Notes: a model not told the origin generated them from the sequence alone. Counted from the first letter of the stretch, positions 17,240-27,696 are shown. The stretch is DNA of 47,673 bases from an uncultured Acholeplasmatales bacterium (GCA_944324805.1 CALUXS010000012.1:1-47673), one strand, 5' to 3'. Made by a program: numbers and translations.

Positions 17240-19804
17240 ATGAAGATTTATATAAAAAGTATATTCAAATTAATCAAGAGCAATCTTTCAAGATTTATTA
17301 CAATAGTCCTAATCGTAATGCTTGGGATTGGATTTTTAGTTGGACTATTCTCGGTTGCTCCTGATTTGCAAATTACGGCTAGTGATTTTTTGAGTGAACA
17401 AAAAACTTCAGAGATATATTTAAGAAGTTCAACTGGTTTTTTTCAAGAAGATGTAGATTATGTTAAAGAAAGATATTCCACAAAAGGAATAAAAGAGATA
17501 AGAGCTACATACGAAATAGACAAGTATGTTAGCTATAATAATCAAAGTTATTTGGCTAAATTAGTCTATGAGGATGAACATCAAAGTCAGGATGTTTATA
17601 CTTTGGTTGAAGGAAGATATCCTGAAGTAGGTAAAAAGGAAATATTAGTTGAACAAAATGGAAATTATATAAAAGCTCCTGAAATTAATTCTAAGGTTTT
17701 AATTGATGGTACTGAATATGAGGTAGTTGGAATTGTTTATAATCCTTGGTATATAATGAAGGAAAGATATAATTCAGATGAATTGCAAGCAAGTCTAGAG
17801 ATGGTTTGCTACTTGCCATTAAGTGAAATTTATGATCCTACTTTTGTAAATGAGAAAAAGGTTTTTACAAATATTTATTGTTATTTTGGTTTAGAAGGTA
17901 ATGCTTTTACAGATTCTTTCAAAAATAAAGTAGAAGAACTATTAAATTACTTAGAAACTTCTAATGATGAATTACTTACTATTCACAAAGATAATATGTG
18001 GCAAAAAATAAAAGACGAAGTTGCACTAGGGATGGTTGAAAGTCTTCTTCCTGGGGCAAATGTTGATGAAATGAAGGCAAAATATTATCGTGGCGAAGAT
18101 ATCGACACTAACTTTGGTACTTTCAATTACGATAGTATTAATGAACTATTTACTACTTCACTTAAAGAACAAGTTGATAAGGCAGTAGAAGAATTTGAAA
18201 CTAATAATTCGTATGACTTCTATTATTTTTCTAGGTTAGATAATTTGGGCTTTATGTTATATGATATGTATGTAGATAAAGTTAGTGATATTGCGTTAGT
18301 ATTCCCAATCTTTTTCTTCATAATAACCTCATTAGTAACATTGACCTCATTACGTCGCTTGATACAAGAAGAAAGAAGTACAATTGGTACATTAAGAGGG
18401 CTTGGATTTTCTAGAACAGCAGTTTCAATGCGATATCTAGTTTATGGAATTTTAGCAAGCGGAATAGGGTCATTACTAGGAATTGCTCTTGGTATAGCAT
18501 TGATACCAAAAGTAATTTATGAGGCATATAAAACTACATGTCATATGCCACCTTTAATGATTACTTATAATTTTATGTTTGTAACTTTAAGTGTTCTAGC
18601 TATGATTTTAATTATAATAGTAGTTATTTTATTAACTATTAGACAGTCTTTAAATGAGAGTCCTGCTACTTTATTGATTCCTAAGGCACCACCTGCTGGA
18701 AGAAGAATATTTTTAGAAAAGATTACATTTATTTGGAAACATTTAAAGTTTAAATATAAATCAACTATTAGAAATATGATTAGGTACAAGCGTAATTTAG
18801 TTATGATGTTAATAGGAGTCGGTGGTTGTGCTGCTCTTGTACTTGTTGCCTTTGGTTTAAAAAATTCTATTGATGCAATAGGCGATAGACAGTTCAATGA
18901 GATAATTCAGTACGACGCTTTAGCTAAAATAACGGATACCAAGGAAATAGTAACAAACGAAGATATATTAGCTAGTGATTTAATTTATTATGATGAGATT
19001 TCTAAAGATATATATACTGTAAAAGTTTTTGTTGCTGATGAAAAACTCAATAATTATATTAATTTTATGACTCCAAATCAAAAAGAGTTTGATTTTACTG
19101 CAAATGATGTTGTTATTAGTGAACAAATTTCAAAGGAACTTAAACTAAAAGTTGGAGATAAAATAGCCTATAACGATAATGAATATACTATCACAAATAT
19201 AAATGAAAACTATGTTGATAATTATATTTTTATAGGAAGTAATTTATTGGCCGTTGATTCAAATTACTTAATTATAAAAACGACAGATTTAGACGAACAA
19301 GAAGAAGCTGCATTGGCATCTGAACTTATAGAGACAGGTAAAATTGTATCTATTCAGTTTGTAAGCAGTGTTTCAAGTGCATATATAACATTAGTTGGAA
19401 ATATGAATTTAATAGTAATAGTTGTTATAATGTTTGCTGCTATTTTAGCTTTAGTAGTTATCTTCAATTTAATGAATATAAATATCAGTGAACGCCAGCG
19501 AGAAATTGCAACTTTAAAAGTCCTGGGATATTCAACATATGAAGTTCATGGTTACATATCAAGAGAAACATTTATATTGACAATTCTTGGCATCGGAGTA
19601 GGAATTGGTGTTGGTTTTGGATTACATCGATTTATTGCAAGCATAATTGATACAAACGGAATTATGGCAGGTAGACATATTAGTTGGCTAAGCTACGTAT
19701 TAACAATTGTAATCACACTTGGTTTTGCAATTGTAGTCGATTTATGTTTTATTCCACATTACAAAAAAATTTCGATGGTTGAATCTTTAAAGGCTATCGA
19801 ATAA
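17240..19804 (+). CDS. FtsX-type ABC permease, two FtsX domains
   Basis: An 854-residue permease with eight predicted helices in two sets of four: about 19-40, 350-371, 402-422, 445-466, then 519-541, 723-745, 777-800 and 818-838. Each set frames a large extracytoplasmic region, the layout of duplicated FtsX-like permeases. Repeated TLRGLGFS and TLKVLGYS segments mark the coupling regions of the two domains. The ATG at 17240 is preferred over a GTG nine bases earlier. Such MacB-like systems act on peptides, lipoproteins or envelope stress; no regulator sits alongside to narrow this. Confidence 0.85.
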   Translation: MKIYIKSIFKLIKSNLSRFITIVLIVMLGIGFLVGLFSVAPDLQITASDFLSEQKTSEIYLRSSTGFFQEDVDYVKERYSTKGIKEIRATYEIDKYVSYNNQSYLAKLVYEDEHQSQDVYTLVEGRYPEVGKKEILVEQNGNYIKAPEINSKVLIDGTEYEVVGIVYNPWYIMKERYNSDELQASLEMVCYLPLSEIYDPTFVNEKKVFTNIYCYFGLEGNAFTDSFKNKVEELLNYLETSNDELLTIHKDNMWQKIKDEVALGMVESLLPGANVDEMKAKYYRGEDIDTNFGTFNYDSINELFTTSLKEQVDKAVEEFETNNSYDFYYFSRLDNLGFMLYDMYVDKVSDIALVFPIFFFIITSLVTLTSLRRLIQEERSTIGTLRGLGFSRTAVSMRYLVYGILASGIGSLLGIALGIALIPKVIYEAYKTTCHMPPLMITYNFMFVTLSVLAMILIIIVVILLTIRQSLNESPATLLIPKAPPAGRRIFLEKITFIWKHLKFKYKSTIRNMIRYKRNLVMMLIGVGGCAALVLVAFGLKNSIDAIGDRQFNEIIQYDALAKITDTKEIVTNEDILASDLIYYDEISKDIYTVKVFVADEKLNNYINFMTPNQKEFDFTANDVVISEQISKELKLKVGDKIAYNDNEYTITNINENYVDNYIFIGSNLLAVDSNYLIIKTTDLDEQEEAALASELIETGKIVSIQFVSSVSSAYITLVGNMNLIVIVVIMFAAILALVVIFNLMNINISERQREIATLKVLGYSTYEVHGYISRETFILTILGIGVGIGVGFGLHRFIASIIDTNGIMAGRHISWLSYVLTIVITLGFAIVVDLCFIPHYKKISMVESLKAIE

Positions 19805-19815
19805 AACAAAGATAC

Positions 19816-19844
19816 TTGACAAAAACTCCTATTTTTAATATCAT
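19816..19844 (+). promoter_or_regulatory. promoter of the T-box/valS operon
   Basis: Consensus TTGACA at 19816-19821, a 17-base spacer and TATCAT at 19839-19844. It lies 11 bases after the permease stop and starts the T-box leader near 19851. Confidence 0.78.
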
Positions 19845-19850
19845 ATAGCA

Positions 19851-20073
19851 TGAACAATGAAAAGAAGAGTAGAAATAATTTGGCTTTTAGAGAGGATATG
19901 GTTGGTGAAAATGTCTAGGGAATTATTTTGAAGGTAATCTTGGAGTTTTTTAGATGAAATTAGTAGTTTAAAACGTATGCCGCGTTAAGGCTAATGAAGT
20001 GCTAGAAAGTTGTTCTAGAACTAAGGTGGTACCACGTTTTATGCGCCCTTAGATTTATCTAAGGGCTTTTTTT
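19851..20073 (+). promoter_or_regulatory. T-box riboswitch, valine specific
   Basis: The T-box sequence AAGGTGGTACCACG is at 20023-20036, followed by a terminator with arms 20045-20053 and 20058-20066 and seven T. The specifier codon is read as GTA (Val) at 19933-19935, in the usual setting after GAAG and before the CTTGGAG segment. The TGGT bulge would pair with a tRNA whose discriminator base is A, which suits tRNA-Val. Uncharged tRNA-Val should stabilise the antiterminator and allow expression of the acetyltransferase gene, valS and folC. It accounts for nearly all of the 290-base gap before the next gene. Confidence 0.93.
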
Positions 20074-20098
20074 ATTGCCTTTTTGAGAGGTGTGATTG

Positions 20099-20662
20099 AT
20101 GCTTATTAGCAGTGAACGTTTAGAAATAAGAGAAATAATTTTTAATGATTGGTTTGAGTATTTTTCATATGCAAGCGATAGTGAAGTTGCTAGATTAGCT
20201 GGCTTTAAACCGATTCCTGACATGGAAGTGGCTAAAAAAATTGTCACTGGTATGGTTTATAGAGGAGATACATATGCAATTTTCCTTCGAGATTCTAAGA
20301 AATTTATTGGAACTATTAATCTTACACCTGGTGGTATTAGAAAAATAAAAGGTGTATATACAATAGGGATTTCCTTAAAAAAAGAATTTTGGGGAATGGG
20401 TTTTGGGCAAGAAGCTATTAAATCATTAATTAATTATGCTTTTACCTATAAAAAAGCCAATTATATTGAAATAATGCATGAAATAGGTAATGCAAGAAGT
20501 CAAAATATGATATTAAAATCTGGTTTTATTCATGATGGAAATATAAGCGATTATGATACTTTGTGGAATGGAGAGGTATATAGTATAAGCTTATATTCAA
20601 TTAATGCTAAAAATTATCAAAAGGAGAAAAAATATGGGAAAAATATTAGACACAAAATATGA
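20099..20662 (+). CDS. GNAT family N-acetyltransferase (RimJ/RimL type)
   Basis: A 187-residue GNAT acetyltransferase of the RimJ/RimL-like class. The N-terminal LISSERLEIREI strand, the acetyl-CoA loop GMGFGQEA at 99-106 and the N-x-x-S plus K-SGF pattern at 131-143 are typical. The ATG at 20099 is 8 bases after a GAGAGG site; a TTG three bases earlier is less likely. It is the first gene behind the valine T-box and overlaps valS by 29 bases, so it should respond to valine starvation. The substrate is unknown. Confidence 0.82.
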   Translation: MLISSERLEIREIIFNDWFEYFSYASDSEVARLAGFKPIPDMEVAKKIVTGMVYRGDTYAIFLRDSKKFIGTINLTPGGIRKIKGVYTIGISLKKEFWGMGFGQEAIKSLINYAFTYKKANYIEIMHEIGNARSQNMILKSGFIHDGNISDYDTLWNGEVYSISLYSINAKNYQKEKKYGKNIRHKI

Positions 20663-23231
20663 TCATCAAAAAGTTGAAGAAGGGAAGTATGATTTTTGGT
20701 TGAATGAAGGTTTTTTTGAAGCTGGAGATAATTCGAAACAACCTTTTTCAATTGTTTTACCACCACCAAATGTTACCGGAAAATTGCATTTAGGTCATGC
20801 TTGGGACACTTCTATTGCTGATATGTTAGTTAGAAGAAAAAGAATGCAAGGATTTGACACTTTATGGTTACCTGGTATGGATCATGCTGGTATTGCTACG
20901 CAAGCTAAGGTTGATCAAAAACTAAAGGAACAAGGAATATCTAGATACGATATTGGTAGAGAGGCATTTTTAAAAGAAGCATGGCAATGGAAAAAAGAGT
21001 ATGCTAAAACTATCAGAAGTCAATGGAAAGCTCTAGGATTATCACTAGATTATAGTAAAGAAAGATTTACTCTTGATGAGGGTATGTCAAAAGCGGTTAA
21101 TTATGTATTTATATCTTTATACAAAAAAGGTTACATATATCAAGGTGAAAGAATAATCAATTGGGATTGTGAAGCTAGAACAGCTTTATCAAATATTGAA
21201 GTTGAGCATAGCGATGATGAAGGTGCATTTTACTACATAGCTTATCCTTTAGTAGATGGAACAGGAAGTTTAACTGTAGCAACTACTCGTCCTGAAACTA
21301 TGTTTGCAGATCAAGCATTGATGGTTCATCCTGATGACGATAGATTTAAAGCTTATATTGGTAAGCATGTTAGAATACCAGGTACAAATACTATTATTCC
21401 TGTTATAGCTGATAGCTATGTAGATAAAGAATTTGGTACAGGTGTAGTTAAAGTAACACCAGCGCATGATCCTAATGATTTTGAAGTTGGAAAACGTCAT
21501 AATTTACCAATGCCTTTATGTATGAATGATGATGGTACTATGAATAAAATGGCTGGAAAATATGAAGGTATGGATCGTTTTGAGTGCCGTGAGCAATTAA
21601 TAAAAGATTTGACTGAAACAAAGGAATTTATAAAATTAGAGAAAATGATTCATAGTGTTGGTCATAGTGAGAGAACAGGTGTTGTAGTTGAGCCACGTCT
21701 ATCTAAACAATGGTTTGTTAAAATGGATGTTCTAGCTAAGCAAGTTTTAGAAAATAAAGAATATCGCTTTGTTCCAGATCGTTATAAGCAAGTTTTAGTA
21801 CGCTGGTTAGAAAATATTCAAGATTGGTGTATAAGTCGTCAATTATGGTGGGGACACCGTATTCCTGCTTGGTATAAGGGAGATGAAGTTATTGTTTCTG
21901 AAACTTGTCCAGGCGAAGGATACACACAAGATGAAGATGTATTAGATACTTGGTTTAGTAGTGCACTTTGGCCATTTGCAACTATGGGTTTCCCTGAAAA
22001 AACAAAATTGTTAGAACGTTATTATCCAACTGATGTTCTAGTTACAGGATATGATATCATTTTCTTCTGGGTATCTAGAATGTTATTTGAAGGTATTGAA
22101 TTTACTAAAACTGCTCCATTTAAAGATATATTGATACATGGTCTAATTCGTGATAAAGAAGGCCGTAAAATGTCTAAGTCTTTAGGTAATGGTGTAGATC
22201 CTTTCGATGTAATTAATAAGTATGGTTGTGATTCCCTTCGTTATTTTTTAAATACAAATAGTGCACCAGGCCTTGATCTAAGATATGATGAGACAAAGGT
22301 TGAGTCAAGCTGGAATTATTTGAATAAAATCTGGAATATTAGCCGTTATGTAATGATGAATTTAGAGGGTGATTTAAAACCAATCGATTTTAAAAATTTA
22401 AATTATACAGGCAGATATATTTTAACTAAGTTAAATACAGTAATAAAAGAAGTTGATTATAATTACGATAAGTATGAGTTTGGTGAAGCTGCTAGAAGCT
22501 TATATAATTTCGTTTGGAATGATTTTGCTTCTTGGTATGTAGAATTGTCAAAGGTTGATTTACAAAGTAATAATGAGGGATTATGTTCAAATGCAAGAAG
22601 TGTTTTATATTATGTATTAATGTCAATTTTAAAATTACTTCATCCAATTGTACCATTTATTACTGAAGAAATTTATCAATTACTACCACATGAAGAAAAA
22701 TCTATTATGATTTCAAAATGGCCTGTTGTAATGAATGAATATAATGATTTTGAAGCACTTAAAAATGTTGAGAATCTAATTGATTTAATTACTACAATTA
22801 GAAATGCGAAAGCAGAGGCAAATAAAGCACCATCTGCTAAAATATCATTAATAATTCAATTCAAGGATGAAAACTTGATGGAATCATTTAGAAAATTAGA
22901 TGAATATATTGTAAGATTTACAAAAGCAACAGAAGTTAAATATACTTTAAATGTAGAAAACACTAATGGTTATGTTGTTAAAGTATTAGAAAATATGACT
23001 TTATTTATACCACAGGCTGATTTGGTTGATTTAGCTGAGGTAAAAAGACAATTACTTGATAATAAGAATCGCCTTGAAAAAGAATTATCACGTAGTAAAA
23101 ATATGCTAAATAATCAAAACTTTATTAGTAAGGCTAAACCTGAAAAGGTTGCTGAAGAAAAAGCTAAACTTCAAAAATATGAAGAACAGTATGCAGATGT
23201 TTTGAAGCATTTAGAAGCTTTAGGAGAATAA
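20634..23231 (+). CDS. valS: valyl-tRNA synthetase
   Basis: Class I synthetase that charges tRNA-Val. The HIGH-type motif HLGH is at 52-55 and KMSKS at 512-516. A long editing domain lies between them, and a coiled-coil arm forms the last 65 or so residues. It is 865 residues, normal for Bacillota. The ATG at 20634 has an AAGGAG site and lies within the end of the acetyltransferase gene. Regulated by the valine T-box upstream. Confidence 0.96.
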   Translation: MGKILDTKYDHQKVEEGKYDFWLNEGFFEAGDNSKQPFSIVLPPPNVTGKLHLGHAWDTSIADMLVRRKRMQGFDTLWLPGMDHAGIATQAKVDQKLKEQGISRYDIGREAFLKEAWQWKKEYAKTIRSQWKALGLSLDYSKERFTLDEGMSKAVNYVFISLYKKGYIYQGERIINWDCEARTALSNIEVEHSDDEGAFYYIAYPLVDGTGSLTVATTRPETMFADQALMVHPDDDRFKAYIGKHVRIPGTNTIIPVIADSYVDKEFGTGVVKVTPAHDPNDFEVGKRHNLPMPLCMNDDGTMNKMAGKYEGMDRFECREQLIKDLTETKEFIKLEKMIHSVGHSERTGVVVEPRLSKQWFVKMDVLAKQVLENKEYRFVPDRYKQVLVRWLENIQDWCISRQLWWGHRIPAWYKGDEVIVSETCPGEGYTQDEDVLDTWFSSALWPFATMGFPEKTKLLERYYPTDVLVTGYDIIFFWVSRMLFEGIEFTKTAPFKDILIHGLIRDKEGRKMSKSLGNGVDPFDVINKYGCDSLRYFLNTNSAPGLDLRYDETKVESSWNYLNKIWNISRYVMMNLEGDLKPIDFKNLNYTGRYILTKLNTVIKEVDYNYDKYEFGEAARSLYNFVWNDFASWYVELSKVDLQSNNEGLCSNARSVLYYVLMSILKLLHPIVPFITEEIYQLLPHEEKSIMISKWPVVMNEYNDFEALKNVENLIDLITTIRNAKAEANKAPSAKISLIIQFKDENLMESFRKLDEYIVRFTKATEVKYTLNVENTNGYVVKVLENMTLFIPQADLVDLAEVKRQLLDNKNRLEKELSRSKNMLNNQNFISKAKPEKVAEEKAKLQKYEEQYADVLKHLEALGE

Positions 23232-23232
23232 T

Positions 23233-24459
23233 ATGTTTAATACTATTAGTGAGGCAATAAATTGGATTGAGGGAATCAAGCGCAAAGAAAAAAGAAAAGA
23301 TTTATCACGCATAAAATATCTTTTAGAAAAAGTTGGTAATCCCCAAAAATATTTTAAAATAATTCATATAGCAGGAACTAATGGTAAAGGTAGCGTTGCT
23401 TCTTATATTAAAGAAATAATAATGCAAAAGAACTATAAGGTGGGATGTTTTATCTCACCTTATGTTATTAAATTTAACGAGCGCATCATGATTAATGATG
23501 AATATATTTCGGATGAATCGCTACTAAAAATTGTAAATGACATACTTCCATTAATAAAAGAATATGAAGAAAAATATAATGATATCGTACCTTTTTTTGA
23601 GGTAGTTACATTGATAGGTTTTTTATATTTTAAAATTGAAAAAATAGACTACGCAGTAATAGAATGTGGTTTGGGTGGTAGATTAGATGCTACAAATTTT
23701 GTTAATCCTGTTGCTAGTGTAATAACTAATGTTGGTTTAGATCATCAAAATTCGCTTGGTAATACAATTGAAGAAATTGCATATCATAAAGCTGGTATAA
23801 TAAAAAATAATACAATTTGTTTTACTGTCAAGGATTTAAATGTTTCTCGAATTTTTACAGAAGAAGCAAATAGTAAAAAAGCAGTTTTAATTGAAATTGA
23901 TACAAATAAATTGCATGCATCTATAAACAATGGTACAGATTTTATTTATGATGGAGAAAAGTATCATACTCCGTTATATGGATTATATCAGGCTAATAAT
24001 GCTAGTTTAGCTATAGCAGTTTGTAAATATTTATTTTATAATTTATCAAATGATGAGATTAATAAAGGTTTAGCTAATGTATTTTGGCCGGGAAGATTTG
24101 AATTCGTAAAACCAAATATTCTATTAGATGGTGCACATAATATACATGGAATTACGGCTTTAGTTGAAACATTAAAGCAAATGAAATATAAGAAAATATG
24201 TTGCTGTTTTACAGCTTTAAAAGACAAAAATTATGATTTAATGATAAAAAAATTAGATGAAATTGTTTCAAATTATAAGTTTGTTACATTTGTTGATAGC
24301 CGTGGTGTTGAGGCTGATACATTTTCTAATTTAACAACTAAACCGTATGAATGCTATTCTAATTACGTTGAAGCAATTAATAATTTCGATGGCGATTTAT
24401 TATTAATAACTGGATCATTACATTTTATTTCAGAGGTTAGAAAATATTATAAAAACTAA
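23233..24459 (+). CDS. folC: folylpolyglutamate / dihydrofolate synthase
   Basis: Adds glutamate to folates. The ATP-binding loop AGTNGKGS is at residues 47-54, and the Mur-ligase-like C-terminal domain has LDGAHNIHG near 297-305. It is 408 residues. It begins one base after the valS stop, the usual valS-folC pairing, and so is under the same T-box control. Confidence 0.93.
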   Translation: MFNTISEAINWIEGIKRKEKRKDLSRIKYLLEKVGNPQKYFKIIHIAGTNGKGSVASYIKEIIMQKNYKVGCFISPYVIKFNERIMINDEYISDESLLKIVNDILPLIKEYEEKYNDIVPFFEVVTLIGFLYFKIEKIDYAVIECGLGGRLDATNFVNPVASVITNVGLDHQNSLGNTIEEIAYHKAGIIKNNTICFTVKDLNVSRIFTEEANSKKAVLIEIDTNKLHASINNGTDFIYDGEKYHTPLYGLYQANNASLAIAVCKYLFYNLSNDEINKGLANVFWPGRFEFVKPNILLDGAHNIHGITALVETLKQMKYKKICCCFTALKDKNYDLMIKKLDEIVSNYKFVTFVDSRGVEADTFSNLTTKPYECYSNYVEAINNFDGDLLLITGSLHFISEVRKYYKN

Positions 24460-24494
24460 ATTTTTTGCCTATTTATTTTAATGGGTGATAAAAG

Positions 24495-25175
24495 ATGAAC
24501 ATAAAACTAATTTCAAAGGAAGAAAGACCTAGAGAAAGGTTAATTAAAAATGATGTATCTGTACTTAGTGATGCTGAAGTCTTGGCTATAATTTTGCAAA
24601 GTGGGACGAAAGAAATGTCGGCAATTGATTTAGCTAGAAATCTTTTGAATAAGTATGGTTTATCTAATTTGTTTAATATATCTTATCAGGAATTAATTAA
24701 AAATATTGGCATTAAAGAGGCCAAGGCAACTAAAATAATTTGTTCTTTTGAATTAGCTAAAAGATGTTTGAGAGAAGAAACATGTAAAAAAACATTAATT
24801 TCTGTAAATGATGCATATAATTTTATAAAATCTGATTTTATATTTTCAAAGATAGAAGAATGTTATATAATTTTATTAGATGTTAAATGTAGAGTTATTA
24901 AAAAAGTGAAGCTTTCTAATGGTAGTGTCGGTGAGGTTGGGGTTTCATTTAAAAAAATAATTAATTATTTGTTGATATATGAAGCCTCAGGAATTATTAT
25001 TTGTCATAATCATCCTAGTGGTGATCCTACGCCATCAAGAGAGGATAAGGAACTAACGTCACGACTAAAAAGAACTCTAGATGAACTTAATTTTCAAATG
25101 TATGATCACATAATAATAGGTAAAAATAAATATTTTTCATTTTTAGAAAATAATTTGCTAGAATGTTTGTATTGA
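24495..25175 (+). CDS. radC: RadC-like JAB/MPN domain protein
   Basis: A 226-residue protein with an N-terminal helix-hairpin-helix region and a C-terminal JAB/MPN metalloprotease-like domain. The metal motif is complete: His171, His173 and Asp184 in HNHPSGDPTPSRED. The N-terminal RPRERLIK segment and LSDAEVLAIIL are characteristic. Despite the name, a DNA-repair role is doubtful in the literature. It lies 35 bases after folC with no terminator between, so it may belong to the same transcript. Confidence 0.9.
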   Translation: MNIKLISKEERPRERLIKNDVSVLSDAEVLAIILQSGTKEMSAIDLARNLLNKYGLSNLFNISYQELIKNIGIKEAKATKIICSFELAKRCLREETCKKTLISVNDAYNFIKSDFIFSKIEECYIILLDVKCRVIKKVKLSNGSVGEVGVSFKKIINYLLIYEASGIIICHNHPSGDPTPSREDKELTSRLKRTLDELNFQMYDHIIIGKNKYFSFLENNLLECLY

Positions 25176-25215
25176 TTTTATTTGCATTTATGACAATATA
25201 GAAAGGAAAAAGATT

Positions 25216-26433
25216 ATGAACTATTTTAGATTTATAAATAGTCTTGCATTTGAACGTATTGCAGGAAGTAAAGATGAATTAGATGCAGCAAATATTATTG
25301 CTGCTAGAATAAAAGAACTAAATGGTGATGTTGAAATTGAGAACTTCAAGTTTCCTTTTAGTAAAATAAATAAAGTTGATCTAATTATAAATAATGAAAA
25401 ATATGAGGTAAAAGGATTTCATTTAAGTGGAAATATTGATCAAGATCTTGAAGTTGTCCTAATTGATAGTCCTGAGGCGGTTAAGTTTATGGATTTATCT
25501 AATAAAGCATGTTTAATTCCTTGTCCTTTGAACTATAAATTTTATGAGGAATTAGCAAAGGCAGGTGCTAAGGCAATCATTTGCACTTCTGGTTCCTTAT
25601 ATGATGATTTAAGTAAAACAGATTTACAAGAAAACATGCTTAGACCAAGACATTTAGAATATGGAAAAATTGCTTGTTTTGCAGTTAGAATGATTGATGC
25701 TGAAAAAATAGCACTAAGCCTACCAGCAAAAGGGCATTTTTATCTTGAACAAGAAGAAGACGAATATGAAAGTCATAATGTAATTGCTAAAATTAAGGGT
25801 GAAAGTGAAAAGTGCATTTATATTACAGCACATTATGATTCTGTTCGTTTTTCAAAAGGTGCCTATGATAACGCAACAGGCTCAGCTACTATTTTGGCAT
25901 TATATGAATACTTTTTAAATAGAAAACCAAAATATTCATTGTGCTTTTTATGGTGTGGAGCTGAGGAAAGGGGATTATTAGGCTCTAAGGCTTATACAAG
26001 TGAACATAAAGAAGAATTAGATAATGCTATTTTAAATATAAATGTTGATATGACTGGCGTTACGTTAGGCCATGATATTGCTTGTGTTACTGGCGAAATA
26101 GCGGTTGTTAATTATGTAGATTCATTTAGTAAAGAAATTGGCTTTCCAATTAATGTAAGTCAAGGTGTTTATTCATCTGATTCAACACCATTTGCTGATA
26201 ATGGAGTTCCATCAATTTCTTTTGCCCGTTTATCCTATCCTGGAGGGGCTGCAATTCATTCAAACAAAGATAATGGATTATATTTGTCAGAAAAAAAGTT
26301 TAATTCAACATTAGAATTCATAAGTGATTTTTTAAATAGAATTTTATCTTCACACGTATTCCCAATTGATAAAAAGATTCCTGATAATATGGTTGAAGAA
26401 ATAAATAAATACTATGGTAGAAAAAACAAGTAA
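25216..26433 (+). CDS. M28 family zinc aminopeptidase
   Basis: A 405-residue peptidase of family M28. The dinuclear zinc ligands are His206 (AHYDS), Asp218 (YDNATG), Glu251 with catalytic Glu250 (GAEERG), Asp278 (NVDMTG) and His348 (AIHSN). A protease-associated-like insert occupies about residues 60-190. No signal peptide is seen, so it is probably cytosolic and involved in peptide turnover. It has its own GGAA ribosome binding site; no clear promoter was found in the 40-base gap. Confidence 0.85.
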   Translation: MNYFRFINSLAFERIAGSKDELDAANIIAARIKELNGDVEIENFKFPFSKINKVDLIINNEKYEVKGFHLSGNIDQDLEVVLIDSPEAVKFMDLSNKACLIPCPLNYKFYEELAKAGAKAIICTSGSLYDDLSKTDLQENMLRPRHLEYGKIACFAVRMIDAEKIALSLPAKGHFYLEQEEDEYESHNVIAKIKGESEKCIYITAHYDSVRFSKGAYDNATGSATILALYEYFLNRKPKYSLCFLWCGAEERGLLGSKAYTSEHKEELDNAILNINVDMTGVTLGHDIACVTGEIAVVNYVDSFSKEIGFPINVSQGVYSSDSTPFADNGVPSISFARLSYPGGAAIHSNKDNGLYLSEKKFNSTLEFISDFLNRILSSHVFPIDKKIPDNMVEEINKYYGRKNK

Positions 26434-26454
26434 ACGTTTTCTTTAGCATTAAGT

Positions 26455-26483
26455 TTGTAAAGTGAATAATATAAAACTATAAT
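26455..26483 (+). promoter_or_regulatory. promoter of the flavodiiron gene
   Basis: TTGTAA at 26455-26460, a 17-base spacer and TATAAT at 26478-26483. Confidence 0.6.
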
Positions 26484-26508
26484 TGAAAAGAATAAGGAGA
26501 TGATTAGA

Positions 26509-27696
26509 ATGTATTTACCTAAAATAACTGATGATATTATTTATGTGGGGGTAAATGATAGAAATATCAATATTTTTGAAAAATATATTCCTGTAAATAA
26601 TGGGGTTTCTTATAATTCATACTTAATTTTAGATAAAAAAACATGCTTACTTGATACAGTTGATTTTTCTGGAGTAAGAGATTTTATTGAAAATGTAAAA
26701 ATGGCACTTGATGGCAGAAAATTAGATTATTTAGTAGTTCATCATATGGAACCTGATCATTGTGCATCAATTGAAGAACTTCTTTTAAGATGTCCTGATG
26801 TTACTATTGTCAGCAATGCACAAGTCTTTAAAATGATTGATCAATTTTTTAATATAAAATATAAAAAACTTATTGTTAAGGAAAATGATATTTTAGATTT
26901 GGGAAATCATCAATTAAAATTTATTTCTGCTCCATTTGTACATTGGCCAGAGGTAATGTTTAGTTATGATTTAACAAGTAAAATTTTATTTAGTGCTGAT
27001 GCTTTTGGTTCTTTTGGAGCATTAAGTGGTAATTTATTTTATGATGAAGTAAATGATGAGTCATATTTATCTGAGGCTAGAAGATATTATTCAAATATAG
27101 TTGGCAAATATGGTCAAAATGTTCAAAATGCCTTTAAAAAAGTATCTAATTTAGAAATATCTATGATATGTCCTCTTCATGGGTATTTATGGCGCGAAAA
27201 TTTTGATATAATAATTCAAAAATATATGAAGTGGTCTTTATATGAAGCAGAAGATAGAAATGTAGTTATAGTTTATGCTTCAATGTATGGTAATACTGAA
27301 AAAGCAGCAAATATATTAGCATACAAATTAGCTTCTAAGGGCGTTAAGAATATAAAAATTTATGATATTTCGATTACAAATGAAACATATATTATTTCTG
27401 AAATTTTCAGAGCTAGTCATTTAGTGATTGCAAGCCCTACATATAATATGGGTATATATCCTAAAACAAAAGAATTGCTAGATGCTATGATTAGACTTAA
27501 TGTAAAAAATAGATATATTGGTTTAATTGAAAATAGTACATGGGCTGCTTTTTCTAATAAGTTGATTTTAGAAGAGTTAAATAAATTACAAGGTATTAAT
27601 GTTTTCGAACAAAAACCATCATTAAAATCTAGTGTAAAAGTAATTGATGAGGCTTCATTACAAAGTTTAGCTGATGAAATTGTTTCAAGCCTATAA
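26509..27696 (+). CDS. fprA: flavodiiron protein (FprA-type oxygen/NO reductase)
   Basis: A 395-residue A-type flavoprotein that reduces oxygen to water or NO to N2O. The diiron ligands are all visible: His79, Glu81, Asp83 (HMEPDH), His145, Asp164 and His224. A C-terminal flavodoxin domain begins near residue 250 with the FMN loop YASMYGNTEK. The ATG at 26509 is 8 bases after AAGGAGA; an ATG nine bases earlier overlaps that site. It has its own promoter. A convergent ferredoxin gene may encode its electron donor. It implies an anaerobe that detoxifies oxygen or NO. Confidence 0.92.
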   Translation: MYLPKITDDIIYVGVNDRNINIFEKYIPVNNGVSYNSYLILDKKTCLLDTVDFSGVRDFIENVKMALDGRKLDYLVVHHMEPDHCASIEELLLRCPDVTIVSNAQVFKMIDQFFNIKYKKLIVKENDILDLGNHQLKFISAPFVHWPEVMFSYDLTSKILFSADAFGSFGALSGNLFYDEVNDESYLSEARRYYSNIVGKYGQNVQNAFKKVSNLEISMICPLHGYLWRENFDIIIQKYMKWSLYEAEDRNVVIVYASMYGNTEKAANILAYKLASKGVKNIKIYDISITNETYIISEIFRASHLVIASPTYNMGIYPKTKELLDAMIRLNVKNRYIGLIENSTWAAFSNKLILEELNKLQGINVFEQKPSLKSSVKVIDEASLQSLADEIVSSL

